From: Rhizophagus clarus
Taxonomy: Eukaryota > Glomeromycota > Glomeromycetes > Glomerales > Glomeraceae
NCBI GenBank assembly: GCA_015698045.1
Contig: BLAL01000250.1
Span: 682,001 to 746,000, forward strand
Length of the DNA: 64,000 nucleotides
Direction of reading: 5' to 3'
Shown: in pieces, positions 48,692-61,024 of the stretch
Position numbering within the stretch: position 1 is the first letter of the stretch
Layout of the letters: every line of letters starts with the position of its first letter
The notes under the pieces: generated by a model
Database searches by the model: none
What the model saw: the letters and a program-made list of their open reading frames with translations, nothing else
Told to the model about the DNA's origin: nothing
Made by a program: the position numbers and the translations under genes

Positions 48692-51600
48692 CTAATTTTT
48701 TCTTACCTCTTCAAGTTTTTTCGCCACTTCAATTCTTTTTGCGCCTATGATTCTTTTTGTTTCTTCAATCTTTTTTGTCACTTCAATTCTTTTTGCCTCT
48801 CTGATTCTTTTTGTTTCTTCGATTCTTTTCGCCACTTCAATTCTTTTTGCTCCTCTAATTCTTTTGGTTTCTTCTATTTTTTTTCCAATTTCAATTCTTT
48901 TTGCCTCCCTAATTCTTCTTGTTTCTTCGATTTTTCTACCAACTGCAATTCTCATTGCCTCTTTAATTCTCCTTGTTTCTTCGATTTTTTTTCCAATTTC
49001 AATTCTTTTTGCCTCCCGGATTCTTCTCGTTTCTTCAATTTGTCTTCCAACTTCTTTTCTTTTTGCCTCTCGAATTCTTCTCGTTTCTTCGATTTTTTTT
49101 CCAATTTCAATTCTTTTTGCCTCCCGAATTCTTCTCGTTTCTTCAATTTGTCTTCCAACTTCTTTTTTTTTTGCCTCTCGAATTCTTCTTGTTACTTCGA
49201 TTTTTTTTCCAATTTCAATTCTTTTTGCCTCTCGAATTCTTCTCGTTTCTTCAATTTGTCTTCCAACTTCAATTCTTCTTGCCTCTCCAATTTCTTGCTT
49301 TCCCAATTCTTCTCGCAATTTCTGTACTTCCTGCAATTCCAATTGTTCTTGTCTCCCCGATTCTTCTCGTAATTTCTGTACTTCCTGCAATTCCAATTGC
49401 TCTTGTCTCCCTAATTCTTCTTTCAATTTCTGTACTTCTTGTCTCTCCAATTGCTCTTGTCTCCCTAATTCTTCTTTCAATTTCTGTACTTCTTGCCTTT
49501 CTAATTGCTCTTGTCTCCCTAATTCTTCTTTCAATTTCTGTACTTCTTGTCTCTCCAATTGCTCTTGTCTCTCTGATTCTTCTTTCAATTTCTGTACTTC
49601 TTGCCTTTCTAATTGTATTAGCATCTCTATTTCTTCTCGCAATTTCTGTACTTCTTGCCTTTCCAATTCTACTTGCCTCTCTGATTCTTCTCGTAATTTT
49701 AGTACTTCTTGCCTTTCCAACACTAATTGACTTTCTGATTCTTCCTTCAATTTTAGTACTTCTTGCTTTTCCAATTCTAATTGTCTCACTGATTCATCTT
49801 GTAATTTTCGTATTTCTTCTTTTTCCAATAGTACTAATCTCTCTGATTCTTCTTGCAATTTCTGCACTTTTTGCTTCTTCAATACTTCTTGCCTTTCCAA
49901 TTCTTCTCGCAAATTCAATTCTTCTTGTCTCTGCATTTCTCCTTGCCTCCCTAGTTCTTTTCGCCGTTCTAATTCTTCTTGCTCTCTAGGTAGCACGCTC
50001 TCCTCTAATGTTCTCACCATCTTCTGTTGTTCTTTATTATTATCATGAGAGGAGACTTCATTGGCACCATTTTTATTTTCTTTTGAACATTCTTTCATAA
50101 TTTGAAATATTTCATATTCTTCTACAGAAAAATTTTCAGCTTCTCTAATCAATTTTTCGTAATAAGAGGTTTTCTTACAATAACTCTGATTATAAAAATT
50201 ATTACCATACAATATAAGGTCACAAATACCGAATGATGGACCATAATTAGGATTATTATATATAGCATTCCTTTCATCCTTCACTCGACTTACAACATAA
50301 TTGTTAACGCTATGCTTATTCATAAAAGAGAATATAAAACTATCTTTAGTAATACTATAAACATCATCATCAGATGTCCATATGATTGGATTGTACCCTC
50401 CAAGAATTTCATTACTATCCTTCACTTTAATAATTGTTATAGTATCAAATTTATTATTACAAATCTCATGAAATTTTTCAGGCGAAAATCCATCACGTGA
50501 TCCACGAAGAATTAATTTGAATTCGTATAAATTTTTTATATTATCAATGATTTCCAATTTATCAATCCATTTTGAAATCAATTCAACATGTTGAATTGTA
50601 ATGATTTTTGAATCAAAATTTTTTGAATTAATTTCTTTTGTCATCATAATGTTATTTTGTTGATATATAAAATTTTTAATCAATTTTTCACGTAATTCTT
50701 TTGGTAAGATTTTTTTATATGGATAAACTTTTTCTATAAATTCTTTGGAAGTTAAATTATAGAATTTAATAAAAGGAATAAATTGTTGTAAAGTATTTTT
50801 TAAAGTATTAAAATCATCTTTTGAATAATTTGAAGGATCTGAAGAAAGTTCAGGATTTTTAGCAATACCCCATTTAAGTACATATTCCCAAATTTGAATA
50901 TCATCCATTTGAATATTATTATGTTGAATAAGAGAAATCAAACATTTTTCTGAAATTGAATTAAAATTGATGGAATGAAAAACTTTTTCCGGTTCTTTAG
51001 ATATCAATTCAACACAAAAATTTTGTAATTTTAAGAAAGAATCATTATTAAAACTTATTTGATATATCAAATTAAAATTTTGTTCCATCCAATCTTTTTT
51101 GTTATCGATCAAGAATGACTGTAAATGAACGATTAATTCTTGAAGATTAAGTTCACTTGCACAAATCAAGATATTAACAATTTCTGAAGTGTCATATTCA
51201 TCTAAAGAAATTCTACCTCCATAGATATATCTTTTTAAAAAAAAAATAAATAAATAAAATAAATAAATGAACATGTAAATAAAATGAATAAAATAAAATA
51301 AATAAATATCAATTATAATTCAGAATTTCTAAGTCTCCCTCACCTTAAGATTATTTGAAAAGTTTCAGGTAAAATATTTGGTAATTTAATATGTGACAAA
51401 ATATTATCATCTTTCCTTTTATTTGTTGATAAAATTCTCCGTAAATAAGAAGACCGATAATATAAAATGACCATATGAGAACGGAATATTTTTACGTAAG
51501 GGTCATCACCAACTTCAATTGTAACATCATAATATTCATTATCATTTAAAATGTCAAGTAAATTTTGAGATAATGTTTGTAAAAATTTATTATCATCCAT
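48692..51600 (-). CDS. BTB-BACK-TLDc protein with long C-terminal 18-residue repeat helix
   Basis: Exons 51600-51344 and 51230-48692 encode 931 residues. The acceptor is the unusual AAAAAG preceding the frame RYIYGGR. BTB is at 1 to about 95, BACK at about 96-205, and uninterrupted TLDc at about 297-466 ends FSVEEYEIFQI. After a short hydrophilic link comes about 400 residues of E/K/R/Q-rich helix: about eleven 18-residue units of the type LERQEVQKLKEELGRQEQ (about 536-732), then about ten units of the type IEETRRIREAKRIEIGKK (about 733 to the end). This predicts a very long coiled coil or single alpha helix, probably for oligomerisation or as a spacer. Other genes in the cluster lack this tail. 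Confidence 0.88.
48695..49291 (-). repeat. 54-bp coding tandem repeat, block 2
   Basis: About ten in-frame 54-bp units encode IEETRRIREAKRIEIGKK-like helix. Units ending EIGKK and EVGRQ alternate over part of the block, showing a 108-bp higher-order duplication. Confidence 0.85.
49292..49882 (-). repeat. 54-bp coding tandem repeat, block 1
   Basis: Eleven in-frame 54-bp units encode LERQEVQKLKEELGRQEQ-like helix. Three central units are identical at protein level, so the block is still expanding or homogenising. Confidence 0.85.
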
Positions 51601-51987
51601 TACGATCAAAATTTTTCGTACAAATAAAATGTGAAACGAACTGAAACGCCCAATTCGTTGATCATTTTTGTACTTGAAAATTCCGGCTAAATTCGGACCG
51701 AAAAAAGTATAAGGATGATCGGTTGTTGTCATGTGAATTTGAGTTACTCTTAACAATGAAGTGAATTATAAAAGTAGCTGATAATTTATAACTAATTCGT
51801 ATCTATAAATTTAGTACAAAAATTTATTATAATGCGCATGAATATTAGAAAAAAAGAATGTTATATAATAATGTATAGATTCATTAGCTTTCATAATAAT
51901 AAAAATTCAAATTTCTGTTAAGTCATTTAGCCTATTTTATCTTTTTTACATTACGGACGATAAATTTTGCTGTGTGACATCTCACAA
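51601..51987. other. Upstream region of the 48692-51600 gene
   Basis: The sense strand carries GATCATCCTTATACTTTTT about 110-130 nt upstream of the ATG, a weak relative of the promoter block of other members. The frame is open upstream of the ATG but not conserved. Confidence 0.3.
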
Positions 51988-52248
51988 CAGTGTTCGGCAA
52001 ATGACTTGAAATGCCAAAAGATTCAAATGTCATTTCATTGCTCAAATGACAAATGACCTGAGTCATTTTGATGTAATGTTGGCTAGTACTATAGTTCTGA
52101 CCTGTATTATGGTTTTATTTTTAACTGAATCACATGATAAGAACATTAACCAAAATCAAATGACTGAAATGACCAAATGAAAAAGGATTAGGAATAATGA
52201 CAAAAAATCATTTGAATGGTCAAATGACCAAGTCATTTTCCGAAACTG
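51988..52248. mobile_element. Palindromic MITE rich in CAAATGAC
   Basis: The left end CAGTGTTCGGCAAATGACTT is mirrored by AAGTCATTTTCCGAAACTG at the right. The interior repeats TCAAATGAC/GTCATTTGA words. The CAGTG terminus is hAT-like, but no matching 8-bp duplication was found. Confidence 0.55.
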
Positions 52249-52909
52249 ATTAATATGCAATATTTCTTGTCAGTATTTAGGTCAGGTATTTTTTTTATAA
52301 GATTTTTTTCATTAAATAAGGAAATCTTTAAAAATAATTTAATATAGATTAAAAATGTGACAACATTAACATAAAATGGGCCGAATATAGATAAATAAAA
52401 AAACGGCGATCAGCCCGATCTAAAAAATTATTACGAAAAGAACATGACAACCATATGGTTAAATACTTTTTTAGAAATACTTAACAGATTCAATATATTA
52501 ATAAAATAAAATAATTAGAAAAACAAAGCTACATACAATAAAATGTATACTGTTATTACTGTATATATAGTGTGTAATTGGAAAATTTTGTAGTAAAGTA
52601 GTCAAACTGACTATTGAATTTTAACGCTTAAACCGAATCTTTCTAAAGCTAATATTGTAAAAGACTGTACGTTGTTACCATAATTATATTCGACTTTAAT
52701 GTATTATAATAAAGGCACTTTTTTCCGTTCATCTTCTCGACCATACAATGGAATTTCGACAGCTTTAATAATAAAGATAATTCACTTCAGTTTAATAGAT
52801 TAAAATGGTCCGTTATATTTTTCCTTAAATCTCTATAATGTTTCCTATCTAAATTGCAGTAGAATATTCTCATCTAATATTCACTCATAAAACAAGTTCA
52901 GATTATATT
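52249..52909. other. Duplicated 3' flank of a ZZ-type gene
   Basis: From 52252 to about 52530 this resembles about 26140-26450, placing homologous non-coding DNA downstream of both this gene copy and the one at 27690-29897. Confidence 0.4.
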
Positions 52910-55063
52910 TTATTTTTTTTCAATTTGAAATATTTCATACTCATCTATAATAAATTCACCATTGGCACACTTATAACATATTCTACCAATGCAAGTTAAT
53001 CTGCAATAGTCACAAATGGAAAAAGTTGACGACACTAATTTATATTAGAATATAAAGTTAATAAATATTATCTTGTACGTACAATCGAATGTTATAATTC
53101 AAATGATAATAACATACTGGGAATCGATGGATATACAATAGGTTGAAATGCATGATTATTTGGATGATTACCAATACTTGATGATTTGGATTTACAATTT
53201 CGACATAAATTGTAATTTTGACAAAAAGTGCACTTCCATCTCATCCCGTGGATTGTACGATTACAGTAATCACACACTACATTATAATGCACGGCAAATT
53301 CTATATAATATTACAAAAGGATTATAAATAATTTATAAAAAAAAATTTAGTATTATATTCAAAAGGATATGATAATACATACGAGGAGAATGGAAAACAC
53401 TGTCTGAGTTTGAACGCATGATCATATGAATGAATATTTGATTTTGTTTTACAAACTTGGCATAAATCATAGTCTTCACAAGATGTACACTTCCATCTTA
53501 TTCCACGGATTGTATAGTCACAGCTATCACATTTTACACCATAATGCAAAACCGATTCTATAAAAATCATAAAGAGATGATATAAAAACAATACTTGGCT
53601 ATTACGCATAAAAGATAATTAATAATTATACCTGAAGAAGCACCCCTGATTTGTTTCATATAACTATCCTTTATGCAATGTCCATTACCACCTCGTAAAA
53701 TAAGATCGGCACCACCAAATGATGGGCCATAAGTACGGTCATTAAATATAGCATAATTTTCATTCATAACACGACTTAAAGTATGTTTGTTAATATCATC
53801 ATCATTCTCAAAAGAAAATATAAAACTATTCTTAGTAGCAACATAATTACGCTCAGATTTCCATTCAACTGGATTATATCCTCCAAGAATTTGGTTATTA
53901 CCTTTTACTTTAATTATTGTCACAGTGCAAGATCGATTATCACAAATCTTATGAAATTTATATGGTGCAAATCCATCCCGAGATCCACGAAGAATTAATT
54001 TGAATTCATATGAAGAAGTTAATTCATCTGTAATATTTAATTTATCAATCCATTTTGAAATTAATTCAACATGCTGGAATGTAATAATTTTTGAATCAAT
54101 ATTTTGAATTTTTGATTTATCAATCGGTCTACAATCAGGATGTATATTTAAAAAATTTTTCAATAATTCTCTATATAATTCTTTTGGTAAGGCTTTCTTG
54201 TAAGGCAAAACCTCGTCGGAAAATTCCCTAGAAGTTAAGTATTTGAACTTAATAAAGGGAACAAGTTGTTGCAAAGTATTCTTTAATATATTGAAATCTT
54301 CCTTTGAAAAAGCTACAGTATCAGAAGGGAGTTCAGGATTCTGAGCAAGTCCCCATTTAATCACATATTTCCAAACTTGAATTTTGCTCATTTGAAGATT
54401 ATTGCTTCGAATGACTGAAATTAAAAGCTTTTCTGGAATTGAAGAAAAACTAATTGATTTAAGTATCTTATCTGGGCTATTTGAAATTAAATCATTACAA
54501 TACTTTTGAAGTTCCAAGAAAGAATTATTTTTAAAACTTGTTTGATATACGAGATTAAAATTCTCTTCCGTCCAATTTTTTTTTATTTTTAATTATATAA
54601 AGTTGTAAGTGGTCAACCAATTCTTGAAGATTAAGTTCACTAGCAGCAATCAAGATCTTAATAATATCTAAATTATCACATTCTTTCAAAGAAAGTCTTC
54701 CTCCATAAATATATCTGAAATAAACCATTTCATATAAATCAAAATATGTATAAGTATATTTATTTATTTGTAAAATAATTGCTCATTTACTCATTTTATT
54801 ATTTACCTCAAAATTATTTGAAAAATTTCAGGTAAAATATTTGGTAATTTAATATGTGCTAAAGTTCCATCATTTTTTGTTTTATTTGTTGATAAAATTC
54901 TTTGTAAATAAGTAGAACGATAATTCAGAATGACCATATGGGCACGAAAGATTTTTACATAAGGATCATTGCCAACTTCTATAGTTATATCATAATATTC
55001 ATCATCGTTTAAAATTTGGAGTAAATTTCGCGATAATTTTGGTAAAAATTTGTTATCGTCCAT
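52910..55063 (-). pseudogene. ZZ-type BTB-BACK-TLDc gene with two frame breaks
   Basis: Exons by homology: 55063-54807, 54714-53632, 53557-53383, 53300-53118 and 53034-52910. BTB, BACK, TLDc, ZZ1, ZZ2, the Cys knuckle and the final strand (FIIDEYEIFQI) are all recognisable and splice sites are intact. Exon 2 has one extra base in a 9-base A run (about 54574-54582), breaking BACK. Exon 3 is 175 nt rather than the 192 nt seen in the other ZZ genes, losing part of the ZZ1 C-terminal side and shifting frame. The homopolymer change could be a sequencing error; the 17-nt net loss is more likely real. Closest to the gene at 2629-4800 (shared RPIDKSKI linker). Confidence 0.75.
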
Positions 55064-56084
55064 AATAATTTTTTTTTAAAAAAAAAAGAAAGTTAAAGAA
55101 ATGATCCTATTTGTTAATGGCTCTTCAGTCTTCATACACTGCTGATTATGGGGTGATTAATACATGCTATTACCGGTTTTAAACCGGTTATCGTTAGACA
55201 GTTGTGGATCTACAAATTTTAATTTAGGTAACTAGGGTTCTTTTAGTACAGTTAGTGAGTTTAGTTTAAATACTATATTAACAGTTAATCAATTGTGATG
55301 TTAAACCTTGGTCTGGGTCCTTGGCAAATTTTCATTGCTAATTATTATCATGGTTTACAGCAGGTTCGCAAAAAAAAAGTTGCAAACTATTTTTATTATA
55401 CATAGAAAACGTTTTTCACAACATTTTTTAACTATACTAATGAAAAAACGTTGCAAAACGTTTTTATTTATGGATTCAGCGGGAAAAATATTTTCGCAGC
55501 ATTTTTAATGCCTATTAATAAAAACGGTGCGAGATGTTTTTTATTTATGAATTAAATGAAAATAGCAACATTTTTTACCTTATAATAAAAAAAATGTTGT
55601 AAAAATCGGTTTTATTTATCTAATAATTTATCGAATTTCATTGTAAAAATATTAAAATCCGAAGTGTTACTGCAAATTTTATTCAACCCGTTCTAACCTA
55701 TTCAACTATTTATTTATTTATAAACTAACAAAATATTATTAATACGTAGATAAAGAAATCTAGTTTAAAAATAAACATAAAAATCTAATACTAAATATTA
55801 AATTCCACCAAAAAGAGCCAGTGAATGCTAGTCATTTAAATAAAAATGAACACTTAGGGCAGTCTTAGGACTATGGCCGATCAGCAATGAATTCCTAGGT
55901 TGTCATAAAAATCACCCCGAAGTACCGTACAATATTTTCTTTCAGGTCAAAGACCCGCTTCATATAAATACTATTAGATGAAGAATGTTACAAGTTGTAA
56001 AAGGAAGTGGCCAAAACTTATCAGAGCCCTATTTAGTATTTAAAGCTCACTAACTTGTACTCAAATTTAATACCTTAGTTATTT
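55064..56084. other. Intergenic region with degenerate AACGTTTTT repeats
   Basis: About 55360-55620 holds diverged repeats of roughly 80 bp around AAAACGTTTTTCACAACATT and GCAAAACGTTTTTATTTATG. A palindrome ACCGGTTTTAAACCGGT lies at about 55173-55189, with a similar one at 59675-59695 in inverse orientation. No gene. Confidence 0.4.
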
Positions 56085-56945
56085 AAAATGATTAAGAAAT
56101 CATTTTTTTTTGTTATTTAAAATCAAGAAATTGTTATTGTTACTTAAAAATGATTAAAAAATTGTTTTTTATTTTGTTATTTAAAAACGACTAAGAAATC
56201 GTTTTTTATTTGTTATTAAAAATGATTAAGAAATCATTTTATATTTTGTTATTAAAAACGATTAAGAAATCGTTTTTATTTTGTTATTAAAAACTATTAA
56301 GAAATCATTTTTTATTTTGTTATTTAAAAATGTTATTTTAAAAATGATTAAGAAATTGTTTTTTATTTTGATATTTAAAAATGTTATTTTAAAAACGATT
56401 AAAAAATCATTTTTTATTTTGTTATTAAAAACGATTAAGAAATCGTTTTTTATTTTGTTATTAAAAACGATTAAGAAATCGTTTTTTATTTTGTTATTAA
56501 AAACGATTAAGAAATCGTTTTTTATTTTGTTATTAAAAACGATTAAGAAATCGTTTTTTTTTTGTTATTAAAAATCATTTTTTTTATTAAAAACGATTAA
56601 GAAATCATTTTTTTTTGTTACTAAAAATGATTAAGAAATCGTTTTTTTTGTTATTAAAAATGATTAAGAAATCATTTTTTTTGTTATTAAAAACGATTAA
56701 GTAATCAGTTTTTTTTGTTATTAAAAATGATTAAGAAATCGTTTTTTTTTTTTGTTATTAAAAACGATTAAGAAATCGTTTTTTTTTATTATTAAAAATG
56801 ATTAAGAAATCATTTTTTTATGTTATTAAAAACGATCAAAGTCGTTTTATTTTTGTCATTTAAAAACGATCAAGAAATTGTTTTTTTTTTTATTAAAAAT
56901 CTTTTTTTATTTGAAATCGTTTTGTGTTATTTTTTATATTTAAAA
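56085..56945. repeat. 36-bp hairpin-forming tandem array
   Basis: Over 20 units of TTATTAAAAACGATTAAGAA followed by ATCGTTTTTTATTTTG; the best-conserved part has an exact 36-bp period. Each unit holds the inverted pair AAACGATT/AATCGTTT and can fold alone. Some units have ATGATT/AATCAT instead, with both arms changed together. The 36-bp period keeps a spurious open frame at 56281-56571. Confidence 0.85.
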
Positions 56946-57921
56946 TGATCAGTTTTTTATTCAGTTTGAAAAAAAACTCTGAAACAGCAACATTTCGGTG
57001 TTTTATATATGAAATTCAGGTACCCTAAGCAAGTCATGAATTTGTTGATCTGACTTGAATATCGCAGACCGGGTTAAGTCAATTACCCGACCTATCTCTG
57101 AATCTTAATTATTTTTAAAAAAAAATGATTTTTTATACGTTTTATAGGTTCCATATGGGAACCTATTGATAATTTTGAATTCAGAGGTATTTTATGCTCT
57201 GAATCTTTTTTTATTCATTCTAAAGGGAGTTTATTAACAATTTAAAGTTTCGTAGGTCCATTAACTCTAGATTTATTTAATTTTTTTTTTTAATTTAGTG
57301 CAAAAAAAAACATAATAAATTTTAAAAATAAACTTTAAGAAAAATTTGCAATTCTTGCAAATTTTTCTTTTTCTTTTAAGGATAGCCCTGCGGGCATGAT
57401 TGTTTAAAATAATTTTCAAAATATTGAAAATAATTCATTTCATGTGCAGAAAAATTAGTTTTTGAATAAATTTATTTTTTTGCAAGGGATCAACATACGA
57501 GGCTAAAAAATGTAATTTATTTGTGATGGCTCAACTTAATTAATAATATTACTGACACAGGCGAGGTCAGTGACAAAAGTTTCCTAAAGAAAGTGTTCAA
57601 AATAATCAAGTAAAAAAATAAAAAAAAATTTCCTTTGTATGTACATGTTCATATACTGTACATGTTCAATGTTCTGTTCATAGTACATAAAGTACATATA
57701 CATAAAGATTAAATGGACTGTTTTTTACCAAAAAGGAAATTATTTTTGATTTCATGGCAATTTAGCATGTGGATCATCTACAAAATTAGATTAGATTGAT
57801 GATAGAATGAAATAGAAATTTCTATGCAAAATACGCCGGGAATGTTCTTTCAAAAATGGAATGATTTACAGATTTATTCCATTTTTACAAAAAATGGCCA
57901 ACAAATGCTTATTTGTGTGTT
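56946..57921. other. Intergenic region with small palindromes
   Basis: Contains ATAGGTTCCATATGGGAACC near 57145 and TTCAGAG...CTCTGAA near 57180-57210. No gene. Confidence 0.4.
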
Positions 57922-57938
57922 AATTTAAGCTAGTTTGT

Positions 57939-59265
57939 TCACTCATCAATCCGGGTTCCGAACAATGTAGTATTAGCTGTTTGTTCGCGCTATTACAAAA
58001 TACATTTGACATACCAGAAGTAGAATTTTCCTGTACAGTTGAAAAATGGCCTTCTGCATATAGAGGAGAATTATTAGCTGTCACCCTAGCTTTAATCATC
58101 GTTCCGCCTAATAGCAAAGTTATGATGTTATGATTAAAACAGATTCACTTAACGTCATATCGCAATTCGAACAGTTGAAAAAATCAAGTTTCTCTCAGAG
58201 TGCTAGAGAATATTTTAAGACAAATAATAACTTCTTATGGAATGTCTTAATTAGAATCATCAAAAAATTGAATCTTATTGTTGAGCTTTTTAAAGTACCT
58301 GCACATGCTGATTGCGGTGGTAATAATTATGCCAACAAGCTGACGAAGGATGCACACTTCGAACAAGATAACCATATTCTATTTAAATCAGCCGCTACTA
58401 CAATGAAACTCCTTCCACAATGGAATGGAATCACAATTGAAAATAAACTAAAAAGATTCATCTGTACAACTACTACCTATAAAGGCTTGGAAAACTTCAT
58501 CAATTTACGAAGAAATACGAAATATCGAAAATTAGAAGTTGATTGGACTTCTACTTTCCAATGTCTTAATTGCGATATACAAAATAACGAAACTTCAATG
58601 TCATCGTCAAAGATTAAAGCGCAGAAGGTTCACTTATTAATTGAGGAAATACCTACTATAAAACAAATGAAAAGTCCTTTTTGGAAATTTATGACGATTG
58701 GAAGTGCCCAAGTTGCAGTCTCGAAGATGAAACATTCAATCACGTGTGGTCATGTGATGAATATAAGAATACTTTGCTAAGAATACGAAATAGAACTATT
58801 GATCTATTAGTATATTGGATATTAGAATGTGACTCTCATCTCCAAAATGTTCCTGTCGCTTCCTCATTACATAGCCTTCATATATGGGATATTGGCTATA
58901 ACATTAATGAGTTTACTTTTATTGATCTCATCAAGGGTATCATTCCGTCAATGTTATATCACACAATTAATTCTTGGATTACCAAAGATAATTCAATTAA
59001 AATATTAATACAGATGCGACAATATATTTTTGAACAAACATTTACAGAAGTTTGGCTTCCTCGATGCTCTTATTTAAAAGAGTTCGAACGGTCATTGGGA
59101 TTAACAAAAAAGAAAAAATTAACGTTAAAAAATTTTAGATCGTTATCCCCTAATAATAATAATAATGATAATTTAGAAAATTCGTTTGATGCACTAGAAA
59201 GTATTAGAAAAAATATATATTTTGGTTATAGTATTATTGATTTTTATACTAATCTTACTTCGTAA
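57939..59265 (+). pseudogene. LINE ORF remnant: RNase H and C-terminal zinc motif
   Basis: The first frame carries an RNase H core (WPSAYRGELLAVTLAL). An 8-bp duplication GTTATGAT (about 58117-58132) then shifts the frame before IKTDS. The RNase H end KVPAHADCGGNNYANKLTKD follows. A second frame change near 58675 leads to a Cys/His motif (CPSCSLEDETFNHVWSC) typical of LINE C-termini, and the product ends at 59265. The RNase H Glu and second Asp are present but in different frames, so the copy is inactive. Confidence 0.7.
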
Positions 59266-59572
59266 CGCGCCATGTAGATTTAAAATTATGACTTATAGAA
59301 ATTTTTCATAGGTTTGTTTATTTTTCTTCTGCGAGAGCGGGTCTCAATTCACCTCATTGAGTGAAAGAGGCAGTGGGTGTCTATGGGAATGGTTCTTTAG
59401 TAGTGGGTTACTTTTAGATAGTTCTATTTATTATTCACTCCACCGTCGAAGTAGATTTATTCTTCTAGTAGTTTTGTTTATTTTATTATTTCATTTTTCA
59501 TTTTTTTTATTGATTTGTTATAATTTTTTATGTATGCATTCTACTATCTCTTAAATAAAAATAAAAATAAAA
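57939..59572 (+). mobile_element. 5'-truncated LINE (non-LTR) retrotransposon insertion
   Basis: Flanked by a perfect 17-bp duplication AATTTAAGCTAGTTTGT (57922-57938 and 59573-59589) and ending in an A-rich (AAATA)n tail at about 59551-59572. The insert starts inside coding sequence, as expected for 5' truncation. It holds the C-terminal part of the second open reading frame plus about 285 bp of 3' untranslated sequence. Confidence 0.85.
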
Positions 59573-59589
59573 AATTTAAGCTAGTTTGT

Positions 59590-60795
59590 ATTACTAATCA
59601 ACGTTAAGATAAATTTATATTGCTGTTAAATTCATAAGTACAATCGATTAAATGAGAAATTAACATTCGGGTTTGAACGATAACCGGTTTAAAACCGATT
59701 TTATCGCAACCGTCCAAAACCTTATACACAAATAGATCAGCAACGGACCTAGAGGAATTTATTTATTCTGACTTTTTTTTTTAAATAAATTTTATCAAAA
59801 AACGTAATTTTAAATTTTTAATATATCAATAATCACTTTAATTAATTTAATTTATAATGCGTCAGAATGTTTACTTACGTTTGAAAGTGTTAAAGTAAGT
59901 ATATTGTATATTTTATAATAAGAAAAGCACTTAATTTATAATAATAATTCCCGACAATTTGGTTAAATTAGAATTTGAATTTTGGCTCTTAAAATTAATA
60001 TGAATGGTTTAGGTATTTTTTAAGAATTCTCAAAAATATAAATTATTGATCAGAAATAGATAGTTATTACGAAAGTAAAAGCATTTTACCTTGTATTAAA
60101 AAATATGTTATGAAAGAAAGAAGGGTCACATATTTAGCTGTAGAGAAATATTTATATTTTCACTAATAATGAAAAAGGAAAGGAAGTACTGATATAGAGA
60201 AGGATCTGTTTTATTTAAAAAATAAAGTAAAGGAGTCTAAATCTTATGATATTCAAGTTATATAATATGTTATGTATATAACTAGTTAATAATTTTATAA
60301 ATGAATAGTATTTATATTTGTCAAGGTAATATTTTCAATATATATTGCAAAATCTGAAAGATTCAATCCAGTCAATTCCTTTTCATAGTGCCACAACATT
60401 ATTATTCTTTTTCTATCCCTTCTATGAAATTAAAATTTGTCATTATATTGATTTTGTTAAAATGCTAGCTTAGTAAATTTATTATAATTATTTATTCAAT
60501 ATTAAATAAGAATAAAAATGAATAAACGATGTCCTATAAATTTTAAATTGATAGAGAAAATATATTCAATATTAAAATCAATTTTCTGTATAGTGAGTAT
60601 ATCCTATATTATATTTTTTTAAAATTAAGAAATTAGGTTAATTCGTATTTCTTACTCCGATAAACGCAATTAAAGAAAAATCGCAAAATAACTTGAGTTA
60701 AAGTAAAAAGTTTATATATTGGTTGCTTTAGGATGACTGAAGGTTGGACTAGCGGAAATCATGTTATTGATAAATTTTTCAAAGATACAATCTAT
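59590..60795. other. AT-rich intergenic region
   Basis: No gene seen. A palindromic ACCGGTTTAAAACCGAT lies near 59680. Confidence 0.4.
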
Positions 60796-60956
60796 AACTA
60801 GGGAATCGGTTTAAGAACCGTTGTTAAGTCCGGAGTACAAATGCAACTAAATGAACCAATCATGCATCGACTCAATTTTTGAGCGGGCGGACAACGGGAC
60901 ATCTTGTACAACCTGGAGCAGAACATATATAGTCCTTCGCTATGCTCCGGACTAAT
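60796..60956 (-). repeat. Dispersed ~170-bp repeat, copy 2
   Basis: Reverse-strand counterpart of 33727-33897, sharing the TCCGGAG ends and the CGCCCGCTCAAAAATTGAGT core. Confidence 0.75.
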
Positions 60957-61024
60957 TACTACTTTTCGAATGGGTAAACTTGTAGATCTCAAATTTAGGT
61001 TACGGATAATGATCACTTCTTAGG

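Noticed and set aside
48747..49989. Plus-strand frames of over 300 codons, Leu/Ser/Phe/Cys-rich
   Set aside because: They are antisense shadows of the 54-bp helical repeats in the minus-strand gene at 48692-51600.
56281..56571. Open frame of LLKTIKKSFFIL repeats
   Set aside because: A by-product of the 36-bp tandem period, which preserves frame without coding constraint.
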